From: Lentibacillus amyloliquefaciens
GTDB taxonomy: Bacteria > Bacillota > Bacilli > Bacillales > Amphibacillaceae
Direction of reading: 5' to 3'
Assembly (NCBI RefSeq): GCF_001307805.1
Contig: NZ_CP013862.1
Coordinates: 2,418,001-2,482,000, forward strand
Length of the DNA stretch: 64,000 nucleotides
Part shown: in pieces, positions 51,715 to 59,988 of the stretch
Position numbering within the stretch: position 1 is the first letter of the stretch
Layout: each line of letters begins with the position of its first letter
Made by a program: the position numbers and the translations under genes
The notes under the pieces: generated by a model
What the model was told of the DNA's origin: nothing
The model's database searches: none
Seen by the model: only the letters and a program-made list of their open reading frames with translations

Positions 51715-52050
51715 ATGAACACAAGGGTTTGTCCTTATATTGAGGCTTCCTTTGACATTATCGGCAAAAAGTGGAATGGGCGATTGATTCATTATTTATC
51801 ATTATGTGAAAATCAATCAGCACATTTCTCAGACATTAAACAGGAACTATCAGGCATTACATCCAGAGCATTGTCTATGAAACTGACCGAACTTGTGGAA
51901 TTTGGATTGATCAATAAAAATGTAACCAGCGATTCTTCCGTAATCATTACGTATTCATTGACAGAAAAAGGCGCAGAACTTGCGAAAAGCTTGAAGCCAA
52001 TTCAGGAATGGGCAAAAAGGTATGTCAATTTAGAAGAAAAAATTCACTAG
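51715..52050 (+). CDS. HxlR-family regulator, YodB-like with N-terminal cysteine
   Basis: A 111-residue winged-helix protein. The N-terminus MNTRVCPYIEASFDIIGKKWNG places a cysteine at position 6, the same place as the redox-sensing Cys6 of B. subtilis YodB and CatR, which sense quinones and diamide. HTH: FSDIKQELSGITSRALSMKLTELVEFGLI. ATG at 51715 follows AAGAGGTG. The next gene encodes a CxxC thiol protein and the divergent one an FMN reductase, supporting a thiol/electrophile-stress role. Confidence 0.85.
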   Translation: MNTRVCPYIEASFDIIGKKWNGRLIHYLSLCENQSAHFSDIKQELSGITSRALSMKLTELVEFGLINKNVTSDSSVIITYSLTEKGAELAKSLKPIQEWAKRYVNLEEKIH

Positions 52051-52067
52051 AAAGCGGGGATCACGAT

Positions 52068-52991
52068 ATGGAAAATCAGAATAACATGGTATGCAATCCG
52101 GAAACAGGCGTATGCGGGCCGGCAGGGGAGGATGATATACAGATGATTGATTTTAATAAGCCGCCGAAAACGATTGATCTGTATTATGTGACTGACCCGA
52201 TCTGCTCCCATTGCTGGGCACTGGAACCGGTGCTGAACCGTTTCACTGAACAGTATGGTGATTACTTTAACATCCATACGGTAATGGGCGGATTACTGGA
52301 AAAATGGGGTGATGGCCCGGTTGATCCGGCAAACGGCATCTCAGGCCCGGCCGATGTTGCCGGACATTGGCAGGAAGTGGGCGAGCAGACACGCATGCCG
52401 ATTGATGGAACACTCTGGTATGACAATCCGGTTCACTCATCATACCCGCCTTCCCGGGCGTTTAAAGTGATTCAAAAGCAAGACGAAGGTTTAGCCAACG
52501 TGTTCTTAAGGCATCTGAGAGAGGCAGTTTTTGCATTCAATCAAAATATCGCTGACAAGGAAGTCCTGGTTCCGATCATCAATAAACTTGGGCTTGATGG
52601 GGAGAAAATCTTTGAAGAAGCAGAGTCTGAACGGGGACAACAATTATTGAATGAAGATTTCGCGCTTGCAGCAAGCCTGGGTGCCAGAGGATTTCCGACC
52701 ATCATTTTGGTCAACGAAGAAAATAAAGGCGTCAAAATTGTTGGCGGCCGGCCACTTGAATTCTACGTTTCCGGGCTGAAGCAAGTCCTGGATACAGATG
52801 AGCCCGAATCGCAGCCGCAGCCCGCTCTTTCCAATCTGCTTAAAAAGAATAAACTTCTCTTTTCAAAGGAAATCGAAATCATGTACGACCTCGATAAATC
52901 AGACGTTGCTGCCTTTGTCGAAAAAGAACTGGAATCAGGCACATATGATGAAAATGAAATACTTGGTGAAAAATATTTTACACAACAATAG
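52068..52991 (+). CDS. DsbA-fold thiol protein (FrnE/SpxH-like)
   Basis: A 307-residue protein with a thioredoxin/DsbA domain: active site CSHC at 46-49 in DLYYVTDPICSHCWALEPVL, an all-helical insert, and cis-proline GFPTIIL near 220. Two further cysteines (9 and 16, in CNPETGVC) precede the domain. The architecture matches FrnE-type isomerases and the YjbH/SpxH adaptor that delivers the stress regulator Spx to ClpXP; which one it is cannot be settled. GGGGATC precedes the ATG, 17 bases after the HxlR gene. Confidence 0.8.
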   Translation: MENQNNMVCNPETGVCGPAGEDDIQMIDFNKPPKTIDLYYVTDPICSHCWALEPVLNRFTEQYGDYFNIHTVMGGLLEKWGDGPVDPANGISGPADVAGHWQEVGEQTRMPIDGTLWYDNPVHSSYPPSRAFKVIQKQDEGLANVFLRHLREAVFAFNQNIADKEVLVPIINKLGLDGEKIFEEAESERGQQLLNEDFALAASLGARGFPTIILVNEENKGVKIVGGRPLEFYVSGLKQVLDTDEPESQPQPALSNLLKKNKLLFSKEIEIMYDLDKSDVAAFVEKELESGTYDENEILGEKYFTQQ

Positions 52992-53020
52992 ATTAATTGA
53001 ATGAGAAATTTATAAGCGCT

Positions 53021-53057
53021 AAACCGCATTTCCCGCCATTAGAAATGCGGTTTTTAT
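53021..53057 (+). terminator. Terminator of the HxlR-DsbA unit
   Basis: AAACCGCATTTC pairs perfectly with GAAATGCGGTTT and is followed by TTATTTT. Confidence 0.9.
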
Positions 53058-53129
53058 TTTGGCCTTTTTCGTGAACTTTGTTGCTCTTAACCCCTCTAGT
53101 TGATGTAAATTGTGGCGTAAGTGCTATGT

Positions 53130-53195
53130 TGATTTCCGTTCCGGGCAGTCGCGCATCTTAGGGCAACGCTTCAGCCTCCTCGGAAGCAAAATCGC
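53130..53195. repeat. Truncated dispersed repeat at the end of a broken gene
   Basis: GTTGATTTCCGTTCCGGGCA and then GCTTCAGCCTCCTCGG with AAAATCGCCG are pieces of an intergenic repeat I recall as common in Bacillaceae; the far half is missing. It overlaps the 3' end of the small gene at 53158-53340. Confidence 0.45.
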
Positions 53196-53340
53196 CGTCA
53201 GGCACAATGATCTCCTTACTGCCATCATCAAGTGAATGCAAAACAAGCTGATCATGATCCCCGTATGCTTTATACATCAGCTGCTCGCCATCCGGGGACA
53301 CCTCAAGCGATGACATGTCGTAAGCTTCTTTGAATGTCAT
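53158..53340 (-). pseudogene. N-terminal fragment of a TolB/WD40-like beta-propeller gene
   Basis: A 60-codon frame with a strong ribosome site (GGGGAGGGGAGG). Residues 1-48 (SLEVSPDGEQLMYKAYGDHDQLVLHSLDDGSKEIIVPDG) form one propeller blade as in TolB or S9-peptidase N-terminal domains. The last ~12 codons are read from a dispersed repeat that has replaced the rest of the gene. One blade cannot fold alone, so this is probably a truncated gene. It could still be expressed. Confidence 0.55.
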
Positions 53341-53469
53341 CTGTTCAGCCTCCCCTCCCCAAGGGTGAGTGTAATGGTGGTGGGGGAATTAAGCGTGACA
53401 GGCGAGCAACGATTACACACATTGCAGATATTTGATATAATGAGGTCATCAATGGAAGGAGGCGACCAA

Positions 53470-53823
53470 ATGTACATCATTGTAGAAGATAAAATCAAGG
53501 AATCAATCGAGAATGGTGATTTTGACAACCTCCCGGGAAAAGGAAAAAAACTGAATGTGCGGGATGAACTGCCGGGACTGTCTCCAGAACTGAACCAGGC
53601 GTATAAAATTTTAAAGAATGCTGGCTTTGTCTCTGAAGATGATGGGAAAACGAAAGATAAAGACGTTACGCAAAATGAATTAATGACGTATGCAACCGGT
53701 CAGGAATATAAACACGACGCCAAGAAAGGCAAGCAGTTCGATGACATTGTCCAAAAGCGAAAACTGCATCGAAATAAGAAATTTCCATTTTATCGTAAAA
53801 AGATATTCAATAAGCTATCTTGA
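53470..53823 (+). CDS. DUF1992 family protein (DnaJ C28 domain)
   Basis: A 117-residue protein matching DUF1992, the domain of eukaryotic DNAJC28 and Bacillus YhdN-like proteins: MYIIVEDKIKESIENGDFDNLPGKGKKL is the diagnostic N-terminus, then a PELNQAYKILKNAGFV helix. Function unknown; no J domain. ATG at 53470 follows GGAAGGAGG. It is divergent from the truncated TolB-like gene. Confidence 0.82.
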   Translation: MYIIVEDKIKESIENGDFDNLPGKGKKLNVRDELPGLSPELNQAYKILKNAGFVSEDDGKTKDKDVTQNELMTYATGQEYKHDAKKGKQFDDIVQKRKLHRNKKFPFYRKKIFNKLS

Positions 53824-53884
53824 AACTATTTTTAGCAGGAAGTCCCGAAATATCTTAAAATCAATAAAAGCAGCTGGAAACATA

Positions 53885-53893
53885 TGCTATAAT
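53885..53893 (+). promoter_or_regulatory. Extended -10 promoter of the MNT/HEPN pair
   Basis: TGC followed by TATAAT (53888-53893); the -35 is poor, as usual for extended -10 promoters. It lies 23 bases before the ATG. Confidence 0.5.
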
Positions 53894-53915
53894 TTAGATA
53901 ATGGATGGTGTTAGA

Positions 53916-54254
53916 ATGTCAAGGAAATTAACAAAACGAAATATTCCCGAACGCTTTTTCCATGAACTGGTGAATTACTGTTCCTCCAATCCTGACATCT
54001 CAAAAGTTATTTTATTCGGATCCAGAGCACGCGGAGATTTTCGCCTGAATTCAGATCTTGACCTTGCTATTCGCACAAAAGATATAACCCATTCTGAACA
54101 GAACTTAATTAACGACCGTATACAAGAAATGCCGACCGCATTAAAAATAGATGTTGTTTTTTTGGATCGGCTAACCAAAAAGGGACTTATTAACAATATT
54201 AAACAAGAAGGCGTGATTATATATGAAGAAGGAAAGGCTTTACGAGAAGCTTGA
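53916..54254 (+). CDS. MNT-type minimal nucleotidyltransferase (antitoxin)
   Basis: A 112-residue minimal nucleotidyltransferase. The GSRARGDFRLNSDLDLAI signature (35-52) has the GS pair and the catalytic Asp47/Asp49, with a third acidic residue in KIDVVFLD. In type VII toxin-antitoxin systems MntA adenylylates and silences the HEPN partner. ATG at 53916 follows GGATGGTG; ATG 53901 lies within the promoter region. It overlaps the HEPN gene by 32 bases, so expression is coupled. Confidence 0.85.
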   Translation: MSRKLTKRNIPERFFHELVNYCSSNPDISKVILFGSRARGDFRLNSDLDLAIRTKDITHSEQNLINDRIQEMPTALKIDVVFLDRLTKKGLINNIKQEGVIIYEEGKALREA

Positions 54255-54630
54255 AAATTATAAGCGAGCAACCTCAAGACTTTATGAAGCAACAACGCTG
54301 CAAATAATGGATGATATTGTTTATGACGGCGTTATTCAACGTTTTGAGTTCACCTTCGAATTAAGCTGGAAACTAATGAAGGACTTTCTGGAATATACCG
54401 GCTTAACGGAACTAAGAAGCCCAAGGGGAGCGATTCGGGAAGCTTTTGCGTATGGATTAATTGATGATGGCGATCAATGGATAGATATGATGATCGATAG
54501 AAATAAAACGTCACATCTCTACGATGAAGAAGAAGCACGAGCAGTTTATGAAAAAATCAAACATCACTATGCAGGATTGCTAATAGCATTTGGCAATCAA
54601 ATGGAACAGGAATTAAAGACAATGAGATAA
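54223..54630 (+). CDS. HEPN-domain protein (HI0074 family, toxin partner)
   Basis: A 135-residue all-helical protein of the HI0074/HepT-like nucleotidyltransferase substrate-binding family. GVIQRFEFTFELSWKLMKDFLEY is the family core helix. RNKTSH at 93-98 gives the Rx4H motif required for HEPN ribonuclease activity, so the toxin site appears intact. GAAGGCGTG precedes the ATG inside the MNT gene. No mobile-element boundary seen around the pair. Confidence 0.85.
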   Translation: MKKERLYEKLENYKRATSRLYEATTLQIMDDIVYDGVIQRFEFTFELSWKLMKDFLEYTGLTELRSPRGAIREAFAYGLIDDGDQWIDMMIDRNKTSHLYDEEEARAVYEKIKHHYAGLLIAFGNQMEQELKTMR

Positions 54631-54946
54631 TATAGCATGTCTCTCTTTTCACCATGTTAATGTCCCGCAAATGTAAGACTTCACTTGGCAAGCGAGCAAT
54701 ATTCTCCAATTATAGTGTGCCTTCATACGTCAGCCGCCAGTCACATATCTTCAGCAACGGCCCATCCTCATATAGCGGTGTTTTTCGGTCCATTCCAGAA
54801 CATATTACACAAATCCGCATCATTCAAAAAATCAGACACTTACCTAATTATCAACACATACGGTCTTCATATCCCTCATGGGTATGTTAAAATATATCTG
54901 TATTCATAATATACAGAATTTATTCGCAAGCTTTGGGGGATATATG
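54631..54946. other. Spacer upstream of the fused permease
   Basis: About 315 bp without a supported gene. At 54658-54688, minus strand, AAGTGAAGTCTTACATTTGCGGGA resembles the two ends of the structured dispersed element joined together, perhaps an internal-deletion relic. Confidence 0.3.
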
Positions 54947-56971
54947 ATGAAGCTGCTCAGAATCGCTGTCTTTTATTTACTTGGGGTTTTCGCAATCATT
55001 TGTATCAGTGTTTTTCCAAATTTTTTCGCTGAGACAGGTCTGTCTGACCCATTTGGCTACTTTTCAGATCTCGGAGAATTTCTGTTAACCTTTATTCAGC
55101 CGGAATCATGGATTTATGAAACCTCCATGTCAAAAGGCGAGTTTTCATTAATCGGAACGTTATGGGAGCCGTTTGTTTACTCGCTGGAGATCCTGTTTAG
55201 TGCGCTTTTTATCGGGTTTTCACTGGCATTTGCATTTGCACTTGCGGCCAATTTTCTCCCACAGAAAATCCTCCAGATTCTCAAACGCGGACTGGATTTC
55301 CTTGAATCCATCCCGGATATTGTCGTTGCAGCATTGGTACAGATGCTGATGCTCTATTTGCTTAATACATATGGCCTTGAAGTCTTCCGGGTGGCCTCCT
55401 ATATGGAAAACAAGGCTTATGCCCTGCCGATTTTGACACTTTCGATTCTGCCGATGGTATCGCTGTTCAAAATCCTCCTGTTAATGATTGAAGATGAATT
55501 CGCGAAGGATTATGTCCTGTTTCTCAAGAGTAAAGGGATCCGAAAAATCGGCGTTTTGTTTATTCATGTGTTACGTAATATTATGCCGACAACATTCCAT
55601 CATACAAAGGTAATCATCTGGGCTACGCTCTCCAGCCAGTTTATCATCGAACGGATCTTTAACGTACATGGCATCAGTTTTTTTATTCTGGAAAGTTTTA
55701 CACCGATGACCATTGCTGCAGCATTAATCATGATGTTCACGCCGTTTTTCCTTATTTTCCAGCTGACAGACCTCTGGCTTGAGAAAAGCGAGAACTATGA
55801 TTTGCCTAATTTAAGTATTCGGCGGTCATACAACCCTAAAGCGATTATTGAAAACATGTGGCACAGTTTCAGACTAGTTGAATGGAAGCAGTTAAACCCC
55901 TGGAAACCGATAGCTGCCGTGTTTCGCACACTTCTCGATTATGTAAGTAACTGGAAAATTGCGGCTGGTGCATTATTTTTTCTTCTATTGATCAGTACTA
56001 GTCTTATTTACTCCGTTGCGACAGATGACCATGTTGATCAAGCGAGAATCGTTTATGAGGCGGATGGGGTTACAGTTAAAAGTACGCCGCCTCATCCGCC
56101 GCCTGAACCATTTCTTCTCGGATCTGACGGCCAGGGATTCAGCATGCTGGATATGCTGACCATCGGTGCGAAATACACCTTGTTTTTCGGGCTCCTGATT
56201 GCATTTCTACGTGTTATTACCGGGCTTTTCGGCGGAGTGGTCTTTGCATTCTGGTTCGGGACCAAACGGCAAAAATGGATTGAAAAAATGGCTGACTCCA
56301 TTCACTTTCTGCCATTGAGCCTGGTAGCTTATATTCTGCTTCGCCCGATTTTAACCGAACTGCAATCCGGATTCGCCTATTCACTGACCGAACGAATTGT
56401 ACTTGAAATCATTATTTTAACAATACTGGTCGTTCCGCTGACATCTGTCCTGCTTGGAAATGAAATGAAGCGCGTATTGAGCAATGAATTTATCAAAAGC
56501 GCTCAAGTGCTCGGCGGCAGCAGATGGCATATTTTTTGGCATCATGTTTTGCCGCATATCAGTGCTCGCACCACCATCCTTTTTGGACAACAGTTCATTC
56601 AGGTGCTGATCATTTTTATGCATCTGGGTATTTTCAGTTTATTTTTTGGAGGAACGGACCAGACTTTTGGGCTTGTCCAGGACCCGCCGCGTTCCATTTC
56701 GTATGAATGGTCAGGGCTGATCGGATCAACCACCCACGCCTTGTCGTCAGGCAATTACTGGCTGATCGCCTGGGTGCTTCTCGGATTCATGCTCAGCATC
56801 TTTGCCATGCAGTTCATCATTTATGGGGTCAAAGAAGTCCAACAGACGAAAGCCGGTGTTATCTATAATTCCAGGAAGCTGAAGCGTATTAAGGCGCCGC
56901 AGAAAACTACTTCCGACGATACGATGGACCGCCAAAGCTTCCGGTTTACCGGCAAGTCTGAAGCTGATTGA
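54947..56971 (+). CDS. Fused two-domain peptide/nickel-type ABC permease
   Basis: A 674-residue protein joining both permeases of an oligopeptide/nickel importer in one chain. The N-half has about six helices with an EAA-like loop EFAKDYVLFLKSKGIRKIGVLFIHVLRNIMP; a linker with ARIVYEADGVTVKSTPPHPPPEPFLLGSDGQG (DppC/OppC-type) follows; the C-half repeats the loop as EFIKSAQVLGGSRWHIFWHHVLPHI. DppB and DppC are normally separate. ATG at 54947 follows GGGGGA. No ATPase or binding protein adjoins, so partners must be elsewhere. Its stop abuts a TIR element. Confidence 0.83.
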   Translation: MKLLRIAVFYLLGVFAIICISVFPNFFAETGLSDPFGYFSDLGEFLLTFIQPESWIYETSMSKGEFSLIGTLWEPFVYSLEILFSALFIGFSLAFAFALAANFLPQKILQILKRGLDFLESIPDIVVAALVQMLMLYLLNTYGLEVFRVASYMENKAYALPILTLSILPMVSLFKILLLMIEDEFAKDYVLFLKSKGIRKIGVLFIHVLRNIMPTTFHHTKVIIWATLSSQFIIERIFNVHGISFFILESFTPMTIAAALIMMFTPFFLIFQLTDLWLEKSENYDLPNLSIRRSYNPKAIIENMWHSFRLVEWKQLNPWKPIAAVFRTLLDYVSNWKIAAGALFFLLLISTSLIYSVATDDHVDQARIVYEADGVTVKSTPPHPPPEPFLLGSDGQGFSMLDMLTIGAKYTLFFGLLIAFLRVITGLFGGVVFAFWFGTKRQKWIEKMADSIHFLPLSLVAYILLRPILTELQSGFAYSLTERIVLEIIILTILVVPLTSVLLGNEMKRVLSNEFIKSAQVLGGSRWHIFWHHVLPHISARTTILFGQQFIQVLIIFMHLGIFSLFFGGTDQTFGLVQDPPRSISYEWSGLIGSTTHALSSGNYWLIAWVLLGFMLSIFAMQFIIYGVKEVQQTKAGVIYNSRKLKRIKAPQKTTSDDTMDRQSFRFTGKSEAD

Positions 56972-57160
56972 TAAAAAGTTAGGTGAGAACGTCGATCGTG
57001 GTGCTGGCGTTGAACAAGCCAACGAGCTTCTCGCGTGTTGTGGTAACTTCTGCGCCCGCCACAGGACGTGAGCGGTTTTAGAAATCTTTTTTGTACCGAG
57101 TAATCGCAGGCACAGAAGGCCCTCTATTCAATGTGTCATTGTAACCGGATTTTTTGAACA
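56968..57160. mobile_element. TIR element (copy G3), degenerate
   Basis: The right end GTGTCATTGTAACCGGATTTTTTGAACA (read in two parts: GTGTCATTGTAACCGGA, TTTTTTGAACA) matches copies at 18727 and 33751. The left end TTGATAAAAAG is a degraded form of TGTTCAAAAAG and contains the permease stop codon. The interior (ACGTCGATCGTGGTGCTGGC, AGCTTCTCGCGTGTTGTGG) differs from the other copies, so it is another member of the family. Confidence 0.55.
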
Positions 57161-57221
57161 GCCTCGATAAGCAATTTTTAGCTTTTTTATTTCCAGCAAG
57201 TATAGAACGGTCATATCAAAA

Positions 57222-58121
57222 CTAACTATCTTTTGGATTGTATAGTTTAATATTATTTCGAAGCTGATCTAAAAATTTATTTGCTGCATTAGAAAATACT
57301 TGATGTTTTTTCCAGATAATATTTAAATTAGCCTCTAATCCGGGGTTTAAAGGTTTAAAGCATAGGTTGCTGTCAACTGATGTATTAATAAGTTTATCTA
57401 AGCATAAAGCGTATCCAATATTTTCTTCAACCATTAATGTAGCATTGTAGATCAGATTATATGTTGCGACAATATTAAAATCCTCAATATTCTGTCCTAA
57501 CCACCCTGTTAATTCATTATTGACAGCAGTTTGACGTGAAATTAACAACGGTTTATCTATCAGATCTATTGGCTGAATGAATGGCTTATCTGCCAAAGGA
57601 CTATCTCTCCGCATTAAAACGCCCCAAGCATCCGTAGCCGGCAATTGTACGTAATCGTATTTTTGCTTATCGGTTGGTTCTATAACAATACCAAAGTCTA
57701 ATAATCCACTGTCTAACTTATCAGTAATGTCATCCGCATTACCGCTGTATAAATGAAACTGGATACTTGGATAATCTTCCAATAATGATTTTAATGTTTT
57801 AGCGATAAGATGCATTGCTTCTGTTTCGCCACCGCCAATGTATATTTCGCCGCTAATAATTTCTGTGGATTGGTTAAAATTAGCTTCCGTTTTATCAACT
57901 AATTCAACAATCTCTTTCGCTTTTTTTAGTAAGAACACGCCTTCATCTGTCAAGGTGATTTTTCGATTTCCTCTAGTGAATAAAGGGGTACCTAATTCTT
58001 TTTCAAAGTCGCTTAATTGTCTCGATAACGACGGCTGTGATAAATGTAAATATTGTGCTGCAGCCGAAATACTCTGATGATTCGCTATCGCAATGAAATA
58101 TCGCAACAATCGGATTTCCAT
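57222..58121 (-). CDS. LysR-family regulator
   Basis: A 299-residue regulator: N-terminal winged HTH (LRYFIAIANHQSISAAAQYLHLSQPSLSRQLSDFEKELGTPLF) and a two-lobed effector domain (about 90-290; IYIGGGETEAMHLIAKTLKSL). ATG at 58121 follows GGAGGGGGTG. It is transcribed away from the sugar O-acetyltransferase gene, the usual place for a LysR target, with a palindrome between them. Confidence 0.9.
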   Translation of the reverse strand: MEIRLLRYFIAIANHQSISAAAQYLHLSQPSLSRQLSDFEKELGTPLFTRGNRKITLTDEGVFLLKKAKEIVELVDKTEANFNQSTEIISGEIYIGGGETEAMHLIAKTLKSLLEDYPSIQFHLYSGNADDITDKLDSGLLDFGIVIEPTDKQKYDYVQLPATDAWGVLMRRDSPLADKPFIQPIDLIDKPLLISRQTAVNNELTGWLGQNIEDFNIVATYNLIYNATLMVEENIGYALCLDKLINTSVDSNLCFKPLNPGLEANLNIIWKKHQVFSNAANKFLDQLRNNIKLYNPKDS

Positions 58122-58153
58122 ATATAATGCACCCCCTCCAATAACTAATAGGT

Positions 58154-58172
58154 ATATCAAGTTATTTGATAT
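58154..58172. promoter_or_regulatory. Probable LysR binding site
   Basis: ATATCAA (58154-58160) and TTGATAT (58166-58172) with a further TTGATATC just downstream, in the spacer between the LysR gene and the acetyltransferase gene. Confidence 0.5.
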
Positions 58173-58323
58173 AGGTATTTGATATCTGAATCTTATCATT
58201 TTATGATGTAATTGAAAAGATAAGACATTCAAGGGAGGAATTTACGTCACTTGGACAATGGATAATATTGAAGTAACGATTGGTATAAAATAAGACGAAA
58301 GAATATAGAAAGAGGGATATAAA

Positions 58324-58893
58324 ATGAATATGGAAGAATTTATTACATATTGCAAAGAAGGCAATCCGATTTCCGGAGAGGATAAGGAGCTTCATGGGCT
58401 GTTAACGCAATGCAGTTTTGAAGCACAAAAAATAACAATGGAATTAAATACATCCTATCATTCACAGGAAGAGATTGTAGAGATATTTCGAAAACTAACA
58501 GGTAGTAAAGTGGATTCCTCTTTTATGTGCTTCCCACCTTTTTTTACTGACTTTGGAAAAAATATCACTATTGGGAAAAACGTATTCTTTAATACAGGTT
58601 GCTCTTTTCAAGATAGAGGCGGCATTCATATCGGAGACAGCTTATTACTAGGCATGAATGTTACAATTGCAACACTTAATCATGGGATGTCTTTAGAAAC
58701 AAGAAATACAACATACCCCTCTCCGGTTATAATTGGAGATAATGTATGGATTGGATCAAACGCAACAATCCTGCCAGGGGTAACAATTGGGGACAACTCT
58801 GTTGTTGCGGCAGGAGCAGTTGTCACTAAAGATGTCCCGGAAGATACTGTTGTTGCAGGAGTGCCGGCAAAAGTTGCAAAAAAATTGATTTAA
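58324..58893 (+). CDS. Sugar O-acetyltransferase (maltose/galactoside type)
   Basis: A 189-residue hexapeptide-repeat enzyme of the LacA/Maa group. After an N-terminal helical region, the left-handed beta-helix is visible in repeated hexads ([49 protein letters not shown]). The catalytic His is in [18 protein letters not shown] precedes the ATG. Acetylates a sugar or related acceptor; probably controlled by the divergent LysR protein. Confidence 0.9.
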   Translation: MNMEEFITYCKEGNPISGEDKELHGLLTQCSFEAQKITMELNTSYHSQEEIVEIFRKLTGSKVDSSFMCFPPFFTDFGKNITIGKNVFFNTGCSFQDRGGIHIGDSLLLGMNVTIATLNHGMSLETRNTTYPSPVIIGDNVWIGSNATILPGVTIGDNSVVAAGAVVTKDVPEDTVVAGVPAKVAKKLI

Positions 58894-59151
58894 AGTAATT
58901 TTAGTCTTATTGGGTGAACGACCCGCCACTTGTAAAGAACTGTACTTAAGCTATCGACTGCTTTAGTGCAACAGCCAACCATAGAAAAACCCGGGCATCC
59001 CCCTCCTTGGGCATTTGTAACAAATGTAAAGAATTTAAAAACATCATGACATTTTTCAAATCCACTCGGAAAGCATCTGCTTAACAAACCATGAGACAAA
59101 CGGTTATAATAAGTCTATTATATTCAAATCATAAGGGGGAGACTTTATACA

Positions 59152-59931
59152 ATGACCGGGACAAATAATGAAATCGTCCAAACACTGAAGAAAGCATACG
59201 AGACGAAAGAGCCGATTGATTTTATCCGCAAGCATTACAATCTGGATGAACAAGCAGCTTACAAGATCCAGAATCAATTTGTAACAGAAAAATGCGAACG
59301 CACAAATGAAACCATTGCTGGATTTAAAATCAGCATGACCAGTCCTGACACGCAAGCATATGCCAATACTGATGAGCCGGCTTATGGCACATTTATTGAA
59401 GGCAATCTCATCCATTCAAACGAATCCGTCTTGCTGAATTCATTATTTGACCCACTTGTTGAACCGGAACTTGTATTTGTGCTTACGGGCGATTTAACTG
59501 CCGGAGCGTCCGAGGAAGAAATTATTTCAAAAAGCAAAATAGCGGCAGGGCTTGAAATTCCCGACTCCCGCTATAAAGACTGGTTCCCGAACTTCACCCT
59601 GGAGGATCTCCTCTGTGATAATGGGGCGGCCGGACTGGCAGTCATCTCAAATACTGTTGAAACACCATCATTTGAACAACTGGACAGCATCAATATGGAA
59701 CTGTTCCATAACGGAGAAAAAATTGGTGAAGGCTCCTCTTCAAATGTTCTCGAAAACCCCGCCTCAGCTGTTGCCTGGCTTTCAAAAAAGATGTCTGGTC
59801 ACGGCAAAACATTGAAAAAAGGCATGATTATTTCATCAGGCACATTTATTCCGCCATTACGTGTTGAGGAAGGAACATATCACGCCGTATACACTGGAAT
59901 TGGTGAAGTGAGCGTAACATTTAACCGCTGA
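59152..59931 (+). CDS. 2-keto-4-pentenoate hydratase family protein
   Basis: A 259-residue enzyme of the MhpD/fumarylacetoacetase-related family, hydrating 2-oxopent-4-enoate in aromatic meta-cleavage or acting on a similar 2-oxo acid. Motifs: YKIQNQFV, GFKISMTSP, the metal-binding DPLVEPELVFVL, AAGLEIPDSRY and KKGMIISSGTFIPP. AAGGGGGAG precedes the ATG. No other aromatic-degradation genes flank it, though a CatE-like dioxygenase is encoded 23 kb away. Confidence 0.85.
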   Translation: MTGTNNEIVQTLKKAYETKEPIDFIRKHYNLDEQAAYKIQNQFVTEKCERTNETIAGFKISMTSPDTQAYANTDEPAYGTFIEGNLIHSNESVLLNSLFDPLVEPELVFVLTGDLTAGASEEEIISKSKIAAGLEIPDSRYKDWFPNFTLEDLLCDNGAAGLAVISNTVETPSFEQLDSINMELFHNGEKIGEGSSSNVLENPASAVAWLSKKMSGHGKTLKKGMIISSGTFIPPLRVEEGTYHAVYTGIGEVSVTFNR

Positions 59932-59952
59932 TTATGACCGATAGACTCATAG

Positions 59953-59988
59953 AAAATCCCCGCACTCTCAAGAGTGCGGGGATTTTTA
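59953..59988. terminator. Bidirectional terminator
   Basis: AAAATCCCCGCACTCT pairs with AGAGTGCGGGGATTTT, then TTATT; shared by the hydratase and ltaS genes. Confidence 0.93.

Noticed and set aside
54654..54909. Small frames upstream of the fused permease
   Set aside because: No ribosome sites and no recognisable protein features; treated as spacer.
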